Shown here: piece after piece, positions 27,106-37,681 of the stretch
Position numbering within the stretch: position 1 is the first letter of the stretch
How the letters are laid out: every line of letters begins with the position of its first letter
NCBI RefSeq assembly: GCF_007747215.1
Contig: NZ_CP036273.1
Span: forward strand, 3,704,322 to 3,768,321
Direction: 5' to 3'
Source of the DNA: Urbifossiella limnaea
Lineage (GTDB): Bacteria; Planctomycetota; Planctomycetia; Gemmatales; Gemmataceae
Length of the DNA: 64,000 nucleotides
Position numbers and translations under genes: made by a program
The notes under the pieces: model-generated
Database searches by the model: none
What the model was told of the DNA's origin: nothing
Seen by the model: only the letters and a program-made list of their open reading frames with translations

Positions 27106-30100
27106 ATGCCGCGGCTCCTCTCCCTCGCGCTCGTGCTCGTCGCCCCGGGGTTTGCGGCGGCGGCCCCCGCCGTGTCCGCGGCGGCGTACCACCCACAGGC
27201 CAAGACCGTCGCCTTCGGCCTGCACGGCGGGGTGAAGCTGTTCGACCCCAGCACGGCGGCGGAAGTCGGCAGCGTCGCCGGTGTGACCGGCCGCGTCACC
27301 GCACTGGCGTTTGCGCCGTCCGGGGCGTGGCTGGCGGTCGCGGCCGGGGAGCCGGGAAAGTCGGGAGTGGTGGCGGTCGTGCCGCTCGACGCCGCGGGCA
27401 AGCCGGCCGGCCCGGCGAAGGCCGCCGCGACGCACAAGGACAGCGTGTACGCCGTCGCCGTGTCCGACGACGGTACCCGGCTTGCTACCGCAGGCTACGA
27501 CCGCGTCATCCAGGTCTACGAGCTGGCCCCGGACGGCACTGCGAAGCTGGTTCATTCGCTCCGCGACCACAGCGACACGATCTACGCTCTGGCCTTCCAG
27601 CCGGGCGGGCTACTGCTCGCGTCCGCGGCCGGCGACCGGGCCGTGAAGGTTTGGGACGTGCTGACCGGCACCCGCCTGTACACGCTCGGCGAGTCCACCG
27701 ACTGGCTGTACGCCCTGGCGTGGAACCCGGACGGCCGCCACCTCGCCGCCGCCGGCGTGGACCGCAGCATCCGCGTGTGGGCCGTCGATCGCGCCGGCGG
27801 GCGGCTCGTGCATTCCGTCTTCGCCCACCCGCGGCCCGTCAGCCGACTCGGGTTTAGCGGCGACGGCAAAGCGCTGTTCAGCGTCGCGGAGGACGGCGGC
27901 GTCAAGGCCTGGGACGCGTCGAAAATGACCGAGACGCGCGTGTTCCCCGCCCAACCCGACGTCGTGCTCGGCTTCGCCGTCCGCCGCGACGGCAAGCAAC
28001 TGGCGCTCGGCCTGTTCGACGGCACCGCCCTGCTCGTCGACGCGTCGACCGGACAACCGACGGCCCGGCCGCTCCCCGCGAAGGCGGCCCCGCCGAAGGC
28101 CGAGAAGGCCAACCCGACCGGGGTGCCGCGCGGCAAGACGACCCGCGTCGCGGTCGCCGGGAAGCAACTCGATCAGGCGACCGGCCTGACCGCGAACGTG
28201 CCGGGCGTCACCGGGAAGATCGTCCCGACGGGGCGTAGCGCGACGGGGCTCGAACTCGAAGTGACGGTGCCGCCGGGTGCCGCGGTCGGGCCGGTGGTGC
28301 TGACGCTCGAGGGGCCGGGCGGCAAGTCGCCGCCGCTGACGCTCGCCGTCGACCGGCACGCCGCCGTCCCCGAGTCCGGCAACACCGACTCGGCGCGGCA
28401 GTCCATGCTCGTCGGCCTCCCCGGCACCGTGACGGGGGCCATCGACCGCGCCGGCGACGTGGACTACTTCCGCTTCACCGCCAAGGCCGGCGACCCGATC
28501 GGGGTGCAGGTCGTCGCCGCCGAGCTTGGCTCGAAGCTCGACCCCGTCCTCGTTCTCACCGACGCCGACGGCCGGGTTCTGGCCGAGGGCGGCGCCGTGC
28601 TCGGCTTCCGCGTCCCGGCGGCGGGCGGCTACGCCGTCGGCGTCCGCGACCGCGAGTACCGCGGCGGCACCGACTTCACGTACCGGCTGCACCTGGGCGA
28701 CGTGCCCGTCGTCACCGGCGTCTTCCCGCTCGGCGTGCAGCGCGGCCGCATCACCACCGTACACGTCAGCGGCGTCCACCTCGGCGACGACACGCTGACG
28801 ATCCCCGTCACTGTGCCGGCGGACGCGGCGCCCGGCTCGAAGGTGAACGTGCCCCTGCCCCAGACTGGCGAGCGACCGCTCGGCGCGGCCCAGGTGATCG
28901 TGGACGAGTTCCCGTCGGCCGTGATCGACCCCACCGGCGGCGAGGTCCGCGTTCCCGGCACCGCCGACGGCATCCTGGCCAAGCCGGGCGACGCCCGGAC
29001 GGTGCGGTTCGCCGCGAAGAAGGGTGAGAAGCTGCTCGTCGAAGTGACCGCGGCCCGCGCCGGGTCGCCGGTGGACTCCGTCGCCGAGGTGCTGGACGCG
29101 GCCGGGAAGCCGGTGCCGCGCGCGGTTCTGCGAGCGACGACGAGGACGTTCGTGGCCTTCCGCGACCACGACTCCGCCGTACCCGGCATCCGCCTGACCG
29201 TCTGGCCCGACCTGGCGATCGACGACTACCTGTACGTCGACGGCGAGGTGATGAAGATCCTGGCCCTGCCCCGCAACCCGGACGACGACTGCCAGTTCTA
29301 CCAGGCCGGTGGCCGCCGCGTCGGGTTCCTTGACACCACGCCGTGCCACCACAGCATGGACAGCCCGATGTACCGCGTCGAGGTTCACCCGCCGGGCCGC
29401 ACCTTCCCGCCGAACGGTCAGCCGGTGTTCGCCCTGAACTACCGCAACGACGACGGCGGCCCCGGCTTCGGCACCGACTCGCGCCTCCTGTTCGAGGCGC
29501 CCGCCGAGGGCGTGTACCAGGTCCGCGTCAGCGACACCCGCGGGGCCGGCGGGCCGACGCACGCCTTCCGCGTCACCGTGCGGCCGCCGCGCCCCGACTT
29601 CGCGCTCGCGTTCAACCCGACGGCGCCGGCCGTGTGGCGGAACGGGGCCGTGCCGGTGAGCGTGACCGCGACCCGCCGCGACGGCTTCGACGGGCCGATC
29701 CGCCTGAAGCTCGAGGGGCTGCCGCCCGGGTTTCATGCCCCGGAATCGAGCATCGAGGCCGGCCAGCTCGGCACCGCGTTCGCGCTGTCCGCCTCCGCCG
29801 ACGCCGTCGTGCCGGCCGGGGCGATGCTGAAGCTCGTCGGCACGGCCCGGATCGACGGTAAAGACGTGACGCGCGAGGCCGCTGGCGGTGCCCCGAAGGC
29901 GCTCGACACCGCCGACGTCCGCACCACCGTCCGGCAGGCGGAGTTGGTCGTCCGGCCGGGTCAGGAGGTGAAGTTCACGGTGGACATCGAACGCCGCAAC
30001 GGCTTCGGCGGTCGGGTGCCGTTGGACGTGCGGGGCTTGCCACACGGCGTCCGCGTCATGAACGTGGGGCTGAACGGCATCCTCGTGACGGAGCGCGACA

Positions 30101-30234
30101 CGAGCCGCGAGGTGACCTTGTACTGCGAGCCGTGGGTGAAGCCGACGGAGCACCCGATCGTGGTACTGGCCCGGCACGAGGCGAAGAACACGGAACACGC
30201 GGCACGGTCGCTGCCGCTCAAGGTGGTGCCGTAG
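27106..30234 (+). CDS. Secreted WD40-repeat protein with PPC-like domains
   Basis: 1,042 residues. The ATG at 27106 starts a signal peptide (MPRLLSLALVLVAPGFAAAA). WD40-type repeats fill about residues 25-330 (SVYAVAVSDDGTRLATAGYDRVIQVYEL, DTIYALAFQPGGLLLASAAGDRAVKVWDV, RLGFSGDGKALFSVAEDGGVKAWD). Residues about 440-560 and later contain pre-peptidase C-terminal-like beta domains (GAIDRAGDVDYFRFTAKAGDPIGVQV). The C-terminal third has a further DFRVxV-type sandwich pair. It probably acts as an extracytoplasmic scaffold. It follows the DUF1501 and DUF1553 genes on the same strand, as in many planctomycete clusters. Upstream in-frame starts near 26893 overlap the small gene and lack the signal peptide. 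Confidence 0.88.
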   Translation: MPRLLSLALVLVAPGFAAAAPAVSAAAYHPQAKTVAFGLHGGVKLFDPSTAAEVGSVAGVTGRVTALAFAPSGAWLAVAAGEPGKSGVVAVVPLDAAGKPAGPAKAAATHKDSVYAVAVSDDGTRLATAGYDRVIQVYELAPDGTAKLVHSLRDHSDTIYALAFQPGGLLLASAAGDRAVKVWDVLTGTRLYTLGESTDWLYALAWNPDGRHLAAAGVDRSIRVWAVDRAGGRLVHSVFAHPRPVSRLGFSGDGKALFSVAEDGGVKAWDASKMTETRVFPAQPDVVLGFAVRRDGKQLALGLFDGTALLVDASTGQPTARPLPAKAAPPKAEKANPTGVPRGKTTRVAVAGKQLDQATGLTANVPGVTGKIVPTGRSATGLELEVTVPPGAAVGPVVLTLEGPGGKSPPLTLAVDRHAAVPESGNTDSARQSMLVGLPGTVTGAIDRAGDVDYFRFTAKAGDPIGVQVVAAELGSKLDPVLVLTDADGRVLAEGGAVLGFRVPAAGGYAVGVRDREYRGGTDFTYRLHLGDVPVVTGVFPLGVQRGRITTVHVSGVHLGDDTLTIPVTVPADAAPGSKVNVPLPQTGERPLGAAQVIVDEFPSAVIDPTGGEVRVPGTADGILAKPGDARTVRFAAKKGEKLLVEVTAARAGSPVDSVAEVLDAAGKPVPRAVLRATTRTFVAFRDHDSAVPGIRLTVWPDLAIDDYLYVDGEVMKILALPRNPDDDCQFYQAGGRRVGFLDTTPCHHSMDSPMYRVEVHPPGRTFPPNGQPVFALNYRNDDGGPGFGTDSRLLFEAPAEGVYQVRVSDTRGAGGPTHAFRVTVRPPRPDFALAFNPTAPAVWRNGAVPVSVTATRRDGFDGPIRLKLEGLPPGFHAPESSIEAGQLGTAFALSASADAVVPAGAMLKLVGTARIDGKDVTREAAGGAPKALDTADVRTTVRQAELVVRPGQEVKFTVDIERRNGFGGRVPLDVRGLPHGVRVMNVGLNGILVTERDTSREVTLYCEPWVKPTEHPIVVLARHEAKNTEHAARSLPLKVVP

Positions 30235-30240
30235 AAACGA

Positions 30241-30274
30241 ACGAAGCCCACCCGCCGCGGCGGGTGGGCTTCGT
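30241..30274. terminator. Perfect 34-bp palindrome terminator
   Basis: Two 17-nt arms with no loop (ACGAAGCCCACCCGCCG and its complement), between the convergent stops at 30234 and 30286. A half copy (CGGGTGGGCTTCG) lies at about 2702-2714. Confidence 0.75.
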
Positions 30275-30285
30275 GCCGGAGCAAC

Positions 30286-30735
30286 TCAGTCGCTGTACCG
30301 CACCCGGACGCTACCGTCGTGGCGGAAGTCCACGTCCACGTCGTAGTCCGGGTTGTCGATGTCGATGTGGATGCTGTCGCGGTTCACCCGCACGCGGTCC
30401 AGCCGGCCGCAGTTCGGCAGTACGAAGCACACCTCCACCGGCTGGCACGTCCGCGGGTGAATGATCCAGTAGTGGTGCCGGCCGGGCGTCGGGGCGAACA
30501 CGCGCGAGAACTGTTCGAGCGTCAGCGCCGCGACCGGCGGCGGGGCCTCCACGACCGGCGGCGGCACGACGACCACCGGACGCGCCACGACCACCGGCGG
30601 CGGCACGACGATCGGCCGGGCCACGACGACGGGCGGTAGCGGGCGGAGGTGCGGGGCGACGACCGGACGGCCGACGACGACGACCGGCGGCTGGGCGGGG
30701 GTGCTGAGGGCGAGGCCGAGGACGAGGGTGGTCAC
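30286..30735 (-). CDS. Secreted Val/Pro-rich small protein
   Basis: 149 residues. An N-terminal hydrophobic segment (TTLVLGLALSTPAQ) looks like a signal peptide. Residues 17-68 repeat PPVVVxRPxVV. Residues about 70-149 form a compact domain (LEQFSRVFAPTPGRHHYWIIHPRTCQPVEVCFVLP) ending in DIDNPDYDVDVDFRHDGSVRVRYSD. The GHHxYxxxHPxTxxPVxVxFxLP pattern suggests a conserved small planctomycete domain, but I do not recognise the family. It is transcribed toward the WD40 gene. Function unknown. Confidence 0.7.
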   Translation of the reverse strand: MTTLVLGLALSTPAQPPVVVVGRPVVAPHLRPLPPVVVARPIVVPPPVVVARPVVVVPPPVVEAPPPVAALTLEQFSRVFAPTPGRHHYWIIHPRTCQPVEVCFVLPNCGRLDRVRVNRDSIHIDIDNPDYDVDVDFRHDGSVRVRYSD

Positions 30736-30812
30736 GGGTGGTTCCTCACGGTGGCCCGCGGGCTGCGAGCCTGTCGGCGCACGAACGCGGCAGGCTGGGG
30801 GACTTGCGCGGG

Positions 30813-31553
30813 TTACTCCCCCATCTCTTCGGTCAGTGCCGCGTCGGTGTGGACGGTCTGCACGTCGTCGTGGTCGTCGAGCGCCTCCATCAGCCGCACC
30901 ACCTTTCTGCCGGTCTCCACGTCCACGTCCTGCAACGTCTTGGCAAGGTACTTCACCTCAGCCTCAGCTGGCTCCACGTCGGCCGCCGTCAGGGCGTCGA
31001 GCACGGCCGAGAAGCTGGACGGGTCGCAGGTGATCTCGAACACGTCCCCTTCCCGCGTCAGGTCTTCGGCGCCGGCCTCCAGGACTGCGGTCATCAGCCG
31101 CTCTTCGTCCGGGTACTTGGTCGCGTCTACGGCGAAGAACCCCTTGCGATCGAAGAGGTACGCCGCCGACCCGGGCTTGCCGACCTCGGCGTTCGCCCGC
31201 TCGAAGATCTTTTTGATCTCGCCCGCGGTGCGGTTGCGGTTGTCGGTGAGGATCTCGGCCAGGACGGCGATCCCGCCCGCGGCACGGCCCTCGTACAGGA
31301 TTTCGGCGTAGTCCACGCCCTCCAACTCGCCGGTGCCGCGCTTGATCGCCCGCTCGATGTTCTCCTTGGGCATCGACACCGACCGGGCCTTGTCGATCGC
31401 GTAGCGGAGCTTGAGGTTCATCGTCGGGTCGCCGCCGCCGTTCCGGGCGGCGATGATGATGTACCGGCTGAGTTTGCTGAACAGCTTGCCCCGCTTGGCG
31501 TCCACGGCATTCTTGTGCCGCACCATGTTCTTGTAATGACTGTGTCCGGCCAT
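30813..31553 (-). CDS. yebC: YebC/PmpR family protein
   Basis: 246 residues, the normal family length. The hallmark N-terminus is MAGHSHYKNMVRHKNAVDAKRGKLFSKL, followed by ARNGGGDPTMNLKLRYAIDKAR and MPKENIERAIKRGTG. Family members are cytoplasmic. Some act as transcriptional regulators and others as translation factors that relieve stalling at proline-rich stretches. Its C-terminal acidic half (DVDVETGRKVVRLMEALDDHDDVQTVHTD) is typical. It sits 48 bp downstream of the large TPR gene on the same strand and may share its mRNA. Confidence 0.96.
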   Translation of the reverse strand: MAGHSHYKNMVRHKNAVDAKRGKLFSKLSRYIIIAARNGGGDPTMNLKLRYAIDKARSVSMPKENIERAIKRGTGELEGVDYAEILYEGRAAGGIAVLAEILTDNRNRTAGEIKKIFERANAEVGKPGSAAYLFDRKGFFAVDATKYPDEERLMTAVLEAGAEDLTREGDVFEITCDPSSFSAVLDALTAADVEPAEAEVKYLAKTLQDVDVETGRKVVRLMEALDDHDDVQTVHTDAALTEEMGE

Positions 31554-31601
31554 GTCCTCGACCTCGGTCCCGCGGCTCGAAAGAGTGAGTATACGGACCG
31601 G

Positions 31602-33800
31602 TCACGGCACCCGCCGCAGCTTCCGCCGCACCTCGTCGAGCCGGCCGTCGCGGCGGCCGCGGTGGTCGGTCGGGTACAGGGCCGCGGCCCGCTCCCACGC
31701 CGCCTTCGCCGCCGGCTTGTCGTCCAGCCGGAAGCACACGTCGCCGAGGTGGTCCCACACCACGGGGTCGGCTGCGCCTTCGGGAATGACCGAGACGCGC
31801 TCCAGGAGCGCCCGCGCTTCGGGCAGCTTGTCGCGGCGGAACAGCACCCACGCCAGGCTGTCGAGGTACGCGGGGTTGTCCGGGTCCACGTCACCGGCCC
31901 TGCGGCGGTCGAGCCGGTCGCGGGCGACCGCCCGGCGCACCAGGCGCTCGGCTTCCTCCAGGCTGCGGTTGCGGTCGGCGAGGTGGTAGCCCAGGTCGTT
32001 GCACGCGCCGGCGTGGTCCGGGTCCCGGTCGAGAATCGCCCGCAACTCCGCCTCCGCTTCGGCCTCGCGCTTCGCACCCCAGTACGCTCCGGCGAGGGCG
32101 TAGCGGGTCCGCTCGCGGTCGGCGGGCGCGTCGAACTCGTCCAGCAGCCGGCGGCCGAGGGCGATGGACTCGTCCCACCGGCCGAGCACCTTCAGGACCG
32201 TGAGCTTGCGGAGCCGCACGGTCAGGCGGTCGGCGTCGCCGGCCATCGTGATGGCTCGGTCCGCGGCGGCCAGCGCGTCGGCCACGTCGCCGAGTTCCGC
32301 CAGTGCGTAGGCGAGGTGGAAGTGGAAGTACGCCGGCGCGACGCCGTCGGCGACGCGGAGCCCTTCACGACAGACGGCTGCGACGTCGGCCGGCTTGCGA
32401 GCGCGCCAGAGCGCGTCGATGAGCGCCCCGTAGGCGGCCGGCTGCGTGTCGCGTGGGGCCGCGGCAACGGCCTGCCGGAACTGCACGACGGCCAGGTCGA
32501 TCCGGCCGTGCCGGGCCGCGAGGACGCCGAGTACGTGCGTCGTGCCGTACTCGTGCTTCCGTCCCGCGGCCAGGTCGTCGGCCCCGGCGGTGACGACGGC
32601 GTTCGCCCAGCCCGCCTCCGCCCGCAGCAGCTCGCCCAGCACCCGCGTCCGTTCGGCGGCGAAGTCGCGCTCGGCGACGCGTGCCGAGCCGCCCTCGTCG
32701 CGGTCCTTCAGTGTCTTGAAGCAGGTGTCGAAGTCGTTCAGAACCCGCCCCGGCCGGCCGGTCTGCACGTGCGAGCGAACCACGGCACGGACGATTTTCG
32801 GGTCGTTGGTCTGCTCCCCGAGGCGGGCGAACAAGTCGTCCGCTTCCGCCCGCGAACCGGGCACCCGCGCCGACTCTGCGGCGAGGACTGCTTGCAGTGG
32901 TAAATTCCGCGGGTCGGCCGCACTCTGCCCGCGGAGGAGCGGCAGCACGTCGTCGGGCCGGTTCGCTTGCCTCAGCAGGTCGGCGAGGCGCTCGTAGGGC
33001 TCGACGGCCTGCGGGCGGAGCCTGAGGAAGGCGTCGAGGTGTCGTAGGGCAGCGGCCGGTTCGCCCTTCGCGGCGAGGGCCCCGGACAGGTTCCAGTCAA
33101 GCCGCGCCGCGGCGCTGGCGTCGTTCAGCCGCTTGGAGTCAGCGTAGATCGCGTGGGCCGCTCGAAAGGACTCGGCCGCAGCGTCGGCTTTCTTCTGGGC
33201 CACGAGCGCTTTTCCGATCCGCTCGTGACAGTCGGCCAGGGCCGTATCCGCTTCGGTCGCGCTGAACCCGCCGGGGACGACGAGCCGCTTGCGGTGCTGG
33301 ATCAACACGTCGCGCGCCCGGCCGAGTGCGTCTGCCGCGCCGGCCGCGTCGTTGGCCTTCTCCAGGATGGTGCCCAGGTCGCGGCACGCGGTGACGACCC
33401 GCTCCGGCGTCGCGTCGGCATTCATTCCCCCGGCGACGCCCTTCGCGACCGTCGCTGCCTCGCCCAGTTCGCCGAGGCCGAACAGGAGCCGGGCGAGTGC
33501 GAGGCCGGCGGCGGTGTTGGCGGGGTCGCGTTCGAGCACGGTGCGGGCGGCGCGCACGGCGTCGGGCTCGCGGCCGCTCTGGCTGTAGATGCGGACCAGT
33601 TCCATCAGGGGTTCGGTCGCCGCGGGGTCGTCCTTCGCGGCCTTCTCGAAGCCGGCGGCCGCCGTGAGGAGGCGGTCGCGGCGGGACTGGAGCAGCGCGG
33701 CCCCGTAGCGCGCCACGGCGTCGCGGTGGGCGGGCGACCACTCGCGTGGCGGGTCGGGAGGTGCGAGGAGCAGTAATCCGGCGAAGAGCCCGGGGGACAT
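31602..33800 (-). CDS. Large secreted TPR-repeat protein
   Basis: 732 residues. The ATG at 33800 is chosen because GGAGG lies 6 nt upstream. It begins with a signal-like segment (MSPGLFAGLLLLAPP). The whole length is helical TPR or TPR-like repeats, including AAGFEKAAKDDPAATEPLMELVRIYSQSGREPDAVRAARTVLERDPAN, AELRAILDRDPDHAGACNDLGYHLADRNRSLEEAERLVRRAV and LDSLAWVLFRRDKLPEARALLERVS. No catalytic domain is visible. Likely an envelope-side scaffold. Just downstream is yebC; just upstream, across a hairpin, is the SRP RNA gene. Confidence 0.85.
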   Translation of the reverse strand: MSPGLFAGLLLLAPPDPPREWSPAHRDAVARYGAALLQSRRDRLLTAAAGFEKAAKDDPAATEPLMELVRIYSQSGREPDAVRAARTVLERDPANTAAGLALARLLFGLGELGEAATVAKGVAGGMNADATPERVVTACRDLGTILEKANDAAGAADALGRARDVLIQHRKRLVVPGGFSATEADTALADCHERIGKALVAQKKADAAAESFRAAHAIYADSKRLNDASAAARLDWNLSGALAAKGEPAAALRHLDAFLRLRPQAVEPYERLADLLRQANRPDDVLPLLRGQSAADPRNLPLQAVLAAESARVPGSRAEADDLFARLGEQTNDPKIVRAVVRSHVQTGRPGRVLNDFDTCFKTLKDRDEGGSARVAERDFAAERTRVLGELLRAEAGWANAVVTAGADDLAAGRKHEYGTTHVLGVLAARHGRIDLAVVQFRQAVAAAPRDTQPAAYGALIDALWRARKPADVAAVCREGLRVADGVAPAYFHFHLAYALAELGDVADALAAADRAITMAGDADRLTVRLRKLTVLKVLGRWDESIALGRRLLDEFDAPADRERTRYALAGAYWGAKREAEAEAELRAILDRDPDHAGACNDLGYHLADRNRSLEEAERLVRRAVARDRLDRRRAGDVDPDNPAYLDSLAWVLFRRDKLPEARALLERVSVIPEGAADPVVWDHLGDVCFRLDDKPAAKAAWERAAALYPTDHRGRRDGRLDEVRRKLRRVP

Positions 33801-33876
33801 GGCCACCTCCTGCCGCACGGTCCGCGGGTGGGTGGGATTCTATCGCACCGGACGGCGTGAGCGAACGCCAAACGCA

Positions 33877-33907
33877 ACCGGCCCGCCAGGGTTGCTGGCG
33901 GGCCGGT
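33877..33907 (-). terminator. Terminator after the SRP RNA gene
   Basis: 13-bp perfect arms (33877-33889 and 33895-33907) with a 5-nt loop. It lies 29 nt beyond the 3' end of the SRP RNA on the minus strand, followed by TGCGTTTGG. Confidence 0.65.
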
Positions 33908-33936
33908 CGGTTGACCACCGGGGCTCGGAAAGGATG

Positions 33937-34027
33937 GGGGTGCCCTGAGCCGCACCCTCCAGCACTTATGGCTGCTGCTTCCGCCCTGACCAGGTTCATA
34001 CCTTCAGGTCGGTCAGGCCCCCACCCC
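33937..34027 (-). ncRNA. ffs: Signal recognition particle RNA, bacterial small type
   Basis: On the minus strand the segment contains the near-invariant SRP domain IV: CTGGTCAGGGCGGAAGCAGC followed by AGCCATAA, carrying the GGAA tetraloop-like element and the asymmetric loop bound by Ffh. The ends pair: the 5' strand GGGGTGGGGGCCTGA with the 3' strand TCAGGGCACCCC. That gives a single hairpin of about 91 nt, the small bacterial type without an Alu domain. Exact ends are uncertain by a few bases. It lies 29 nt downstream of the prkA stop and could be processed from that transcript or have its own promoter, which I could not see. Confidence 0.9.
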
Positions 34028-34056
34028 TCCGAACCCCGGCGGCCGTGTCTCGTTGC

Positions 34057-36105
<2,049 letters not shown>

Positions 36106-36462
36106 GGGCTGTATCCTCCGGGGCGGCGTGGGCCGCCTGGTGTCGGGCTCCGCCCGGCCGCGCCCGGGAAGGGGCGAGTGGCGCGGCCCGCCGGCGTGAC
36201 TCGGCGGGATCGGGAGGGGGAATTCGGGTCGCGGTTGGCCGACAGGTTACCCCGTCGGGCCGACCGGGTACAAGTGCTGGCGAGGATTTACCCGCCGCGC
36301 CCCATTCTACCTGATCGAAGGGGTCCGTCCAAGTGTCCGCGCATGTTGGCCGCGCGGCCGGCGTTCGTGTCGCGTACACTGGGCTAGGCGCCGCGGCCCG
36401 CCGGTGGGTAGACCGGCCGGGCGGCCGGCGGGTTCGGGTCGCTTCCACGGAGGGCTTCACCG
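36106..36462. other. Divergent intergenic region between prkA and a small gene
   Basis: 357 bp without a supported gene. It contains the prkA promoter at 36304-36332 and about 190 bp of presumed prkA leader. A small inverted repeat (36397-36404 with 36425-36432, CCCGCCGG/CCGGCGGG) lies close to the plus-strand gene. GTACACT at about 36375-36381 could be a -10 for that gene, but no -35 is evident. Confidence 0.6.
36304..36332 (-). promoter_or_regulatory. Sigma-70-like promoter of prkA
   Basis: On the minus strand TTGGAC (36332-36327), 17-nt spacer, TAGAAT (36309-36304). The transcript would carry a leader of about 190 nt before the ATG at 36105. Confidence 0.6.
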
Positions 36463-36801
36463 ATGCGAAACATGCTCGCCCTGGTCGGGGCGCTGGTGGT
36501 CGGGTTCGGCGGCGTCGGCTGGTACCTCGGGTGGTACAAGTTGAGCGTCACCAAAAGCTCCGACGGCACCCTCCAGGTGACCACGAACGTGGACACGAGC
36601 CGCGTCGTGAAGGACGCCGGCGAGGGCGCCCGGCACGTCGGCGAGTTCATCGGCACGCAGGTCGAGAGCGCCAAGAAGGACGCGGCGAACACGCCCGTGA
36701 CGCCGGCCGGCACCCCCGGCCCGAAGGCCGTGCCGACGCCGGCCGAAAGCGGCGCGTGGCTGTTCGGCATCGACTTCGGCACGCCCGCCGCGAAGAAGTA
36801 A
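36463..36801 (+). CDS. Small membrane-anchored protein
   Basis: 112 residues. One N-terminal hydrophobic helix (residues 3-22, MLALVGALVVGFGGVGWYLG) reads as an anchor or uncleaved signal. A soluble stretch follows with TLQVTTNVDTSRVVKDAGEGARHVGEFIGTQVESAKKDA, then a Pro/Thr-rich linker and the C-terminal GAWLFGIDFGTPAAKK. I do not recognise the family. ACGGAG lies about 9 nt upstream of the ATG. Next is a radical SAM gene 31 bp downstream on the same strand. Confidence 0.65.
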   Translation: MRNMLALVGALVVGFGGVGWYLGWYKLSVTKSSDGTLQVTTNVDTSRVVKDAGEGARHVGEFIGTQVESAKKDAANTPVTPAGTPGPKAVPTPAESGAWLFGIDFGTPAAKK

Positions 36802-36832
36802 CGCCGGGCTGTCGGCGCGCGGAACCCCTCAC

Positions 36833-37639
36833 GTGGACGTGATCGAATCGCGTTCCATCTTCTCGCCCGCCACCGGCTTCATCCGCCGCGGCGGGTTCGA
36901 CTGGACCTGTAATCCCTACGTCGGTTGCACATTCGGCTGTACCTACTGCTACGCCGCGTTCCTGCCGCAGAATCGCCGCCCGGTTGAAGAATGGGGCCGC
37001 TGGCTCACCGCGAAGACGAACGCGGTCGAACTGGCCCGTCGGAAGGCTAAGAAGGTCGCCGGTGCGGCCGTGTACATGTCCAGCGTCACCGACCCGTACC
37101 AACCCGCGGAACGAAGTCTGTTCCTGACCCGCGGCATTCTCGAAGCCCTCCTCCCGCATCAGCCCCGGCTCGTGATCCAGACCCGGGGGCCGCTCGTGGT
37201 CCGCGACATCGACCTGCTGCGGGAGTTCCGCCACGTCCGCGTGAACCTGTCCGTCCCGACCGATTCGGAAGACGTGCGGCGGGCGTTCGAGCCGAAGGCG
37301 CCGCCGCTCGAACGCCGGTGGGTCGTGGCCGAGGAACTGAAGGCCGCCGGCGTCCCCGTCGGGCTCTGCGTCACGCCGACGTTGCCGCTCGCCGACCCGG
37401 ACGCCTTCGCCGCGCGGCTGGCGGCCTTCGCCCCCGCGGTACTGGTGTGCCAGGACTTCCACGCCGCCGGCGGCGGCTTCGGGGCCGACACCGGCGGCGC
37501 CGCCCGCGTCCTACTCGCCCGGACCGAGTGGTCGCCGGAACGATACCGCGCGTTTGCCGACGTGCTGCGCACCCGCTACCCCACGTTCGAAGGCGAGGCT
37601 GGATTCTTCCCGCCCGCTGAAATGACTCGCCCCGCGTGA
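36833..37639 (+). CDS. Radical SAM protein (SPL/Rv2578c-like)
   Basis: 268 residues. A CxxxCxxC iron-sulfur motif lies at residues 32-39 (GCTFGCTYCYA) within TCNPYVGCTFGCTYCY, as in the spore photoproduct lyase-related Rv2578c family. Further core elements are AVYMSSVTDPYQPAE, LVIQTRGPLVVRDIDLL and RVNLSVPTDSEDVRRAFEPKAPPLERR. The start is GTG at 36833. Members cleave S-adenosylmethionine to a 5'-deoxyadenosyl radical; the substrate here is unknown. Nearby mug makes a DNA-lesion role conceivable, but that is inference from position only. Confidence 0.87.
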   Translation: MDVIESRSIFSPATGFIRRGGFDWTCNPYVGCTFGCTYCYAAFLPQNRRPVEEWGRWLTAKTNAVELARRKAKKVAGAAVYMSSVTDPYQPAERSLFLTRGILEALLPHQPRLVIQTRGPLVVRDIDLLREFRHVRVNLSVPTDSEDVRRAFEPKAPPLERRWVVAEELKAAGVPVGLCVTPTLPLADPDAFAARLAAFAPAVLVCQDFHAAGGGFGADTGGAARVLLARTEWSPERYRAFADVLRTRYPTFEGEAGFFPPAEMTRPA

Positions 37640-37681
37640 CGTTGTCCCGTCGGATGGTCTCGCACGTCGTGGAGGGCCGCC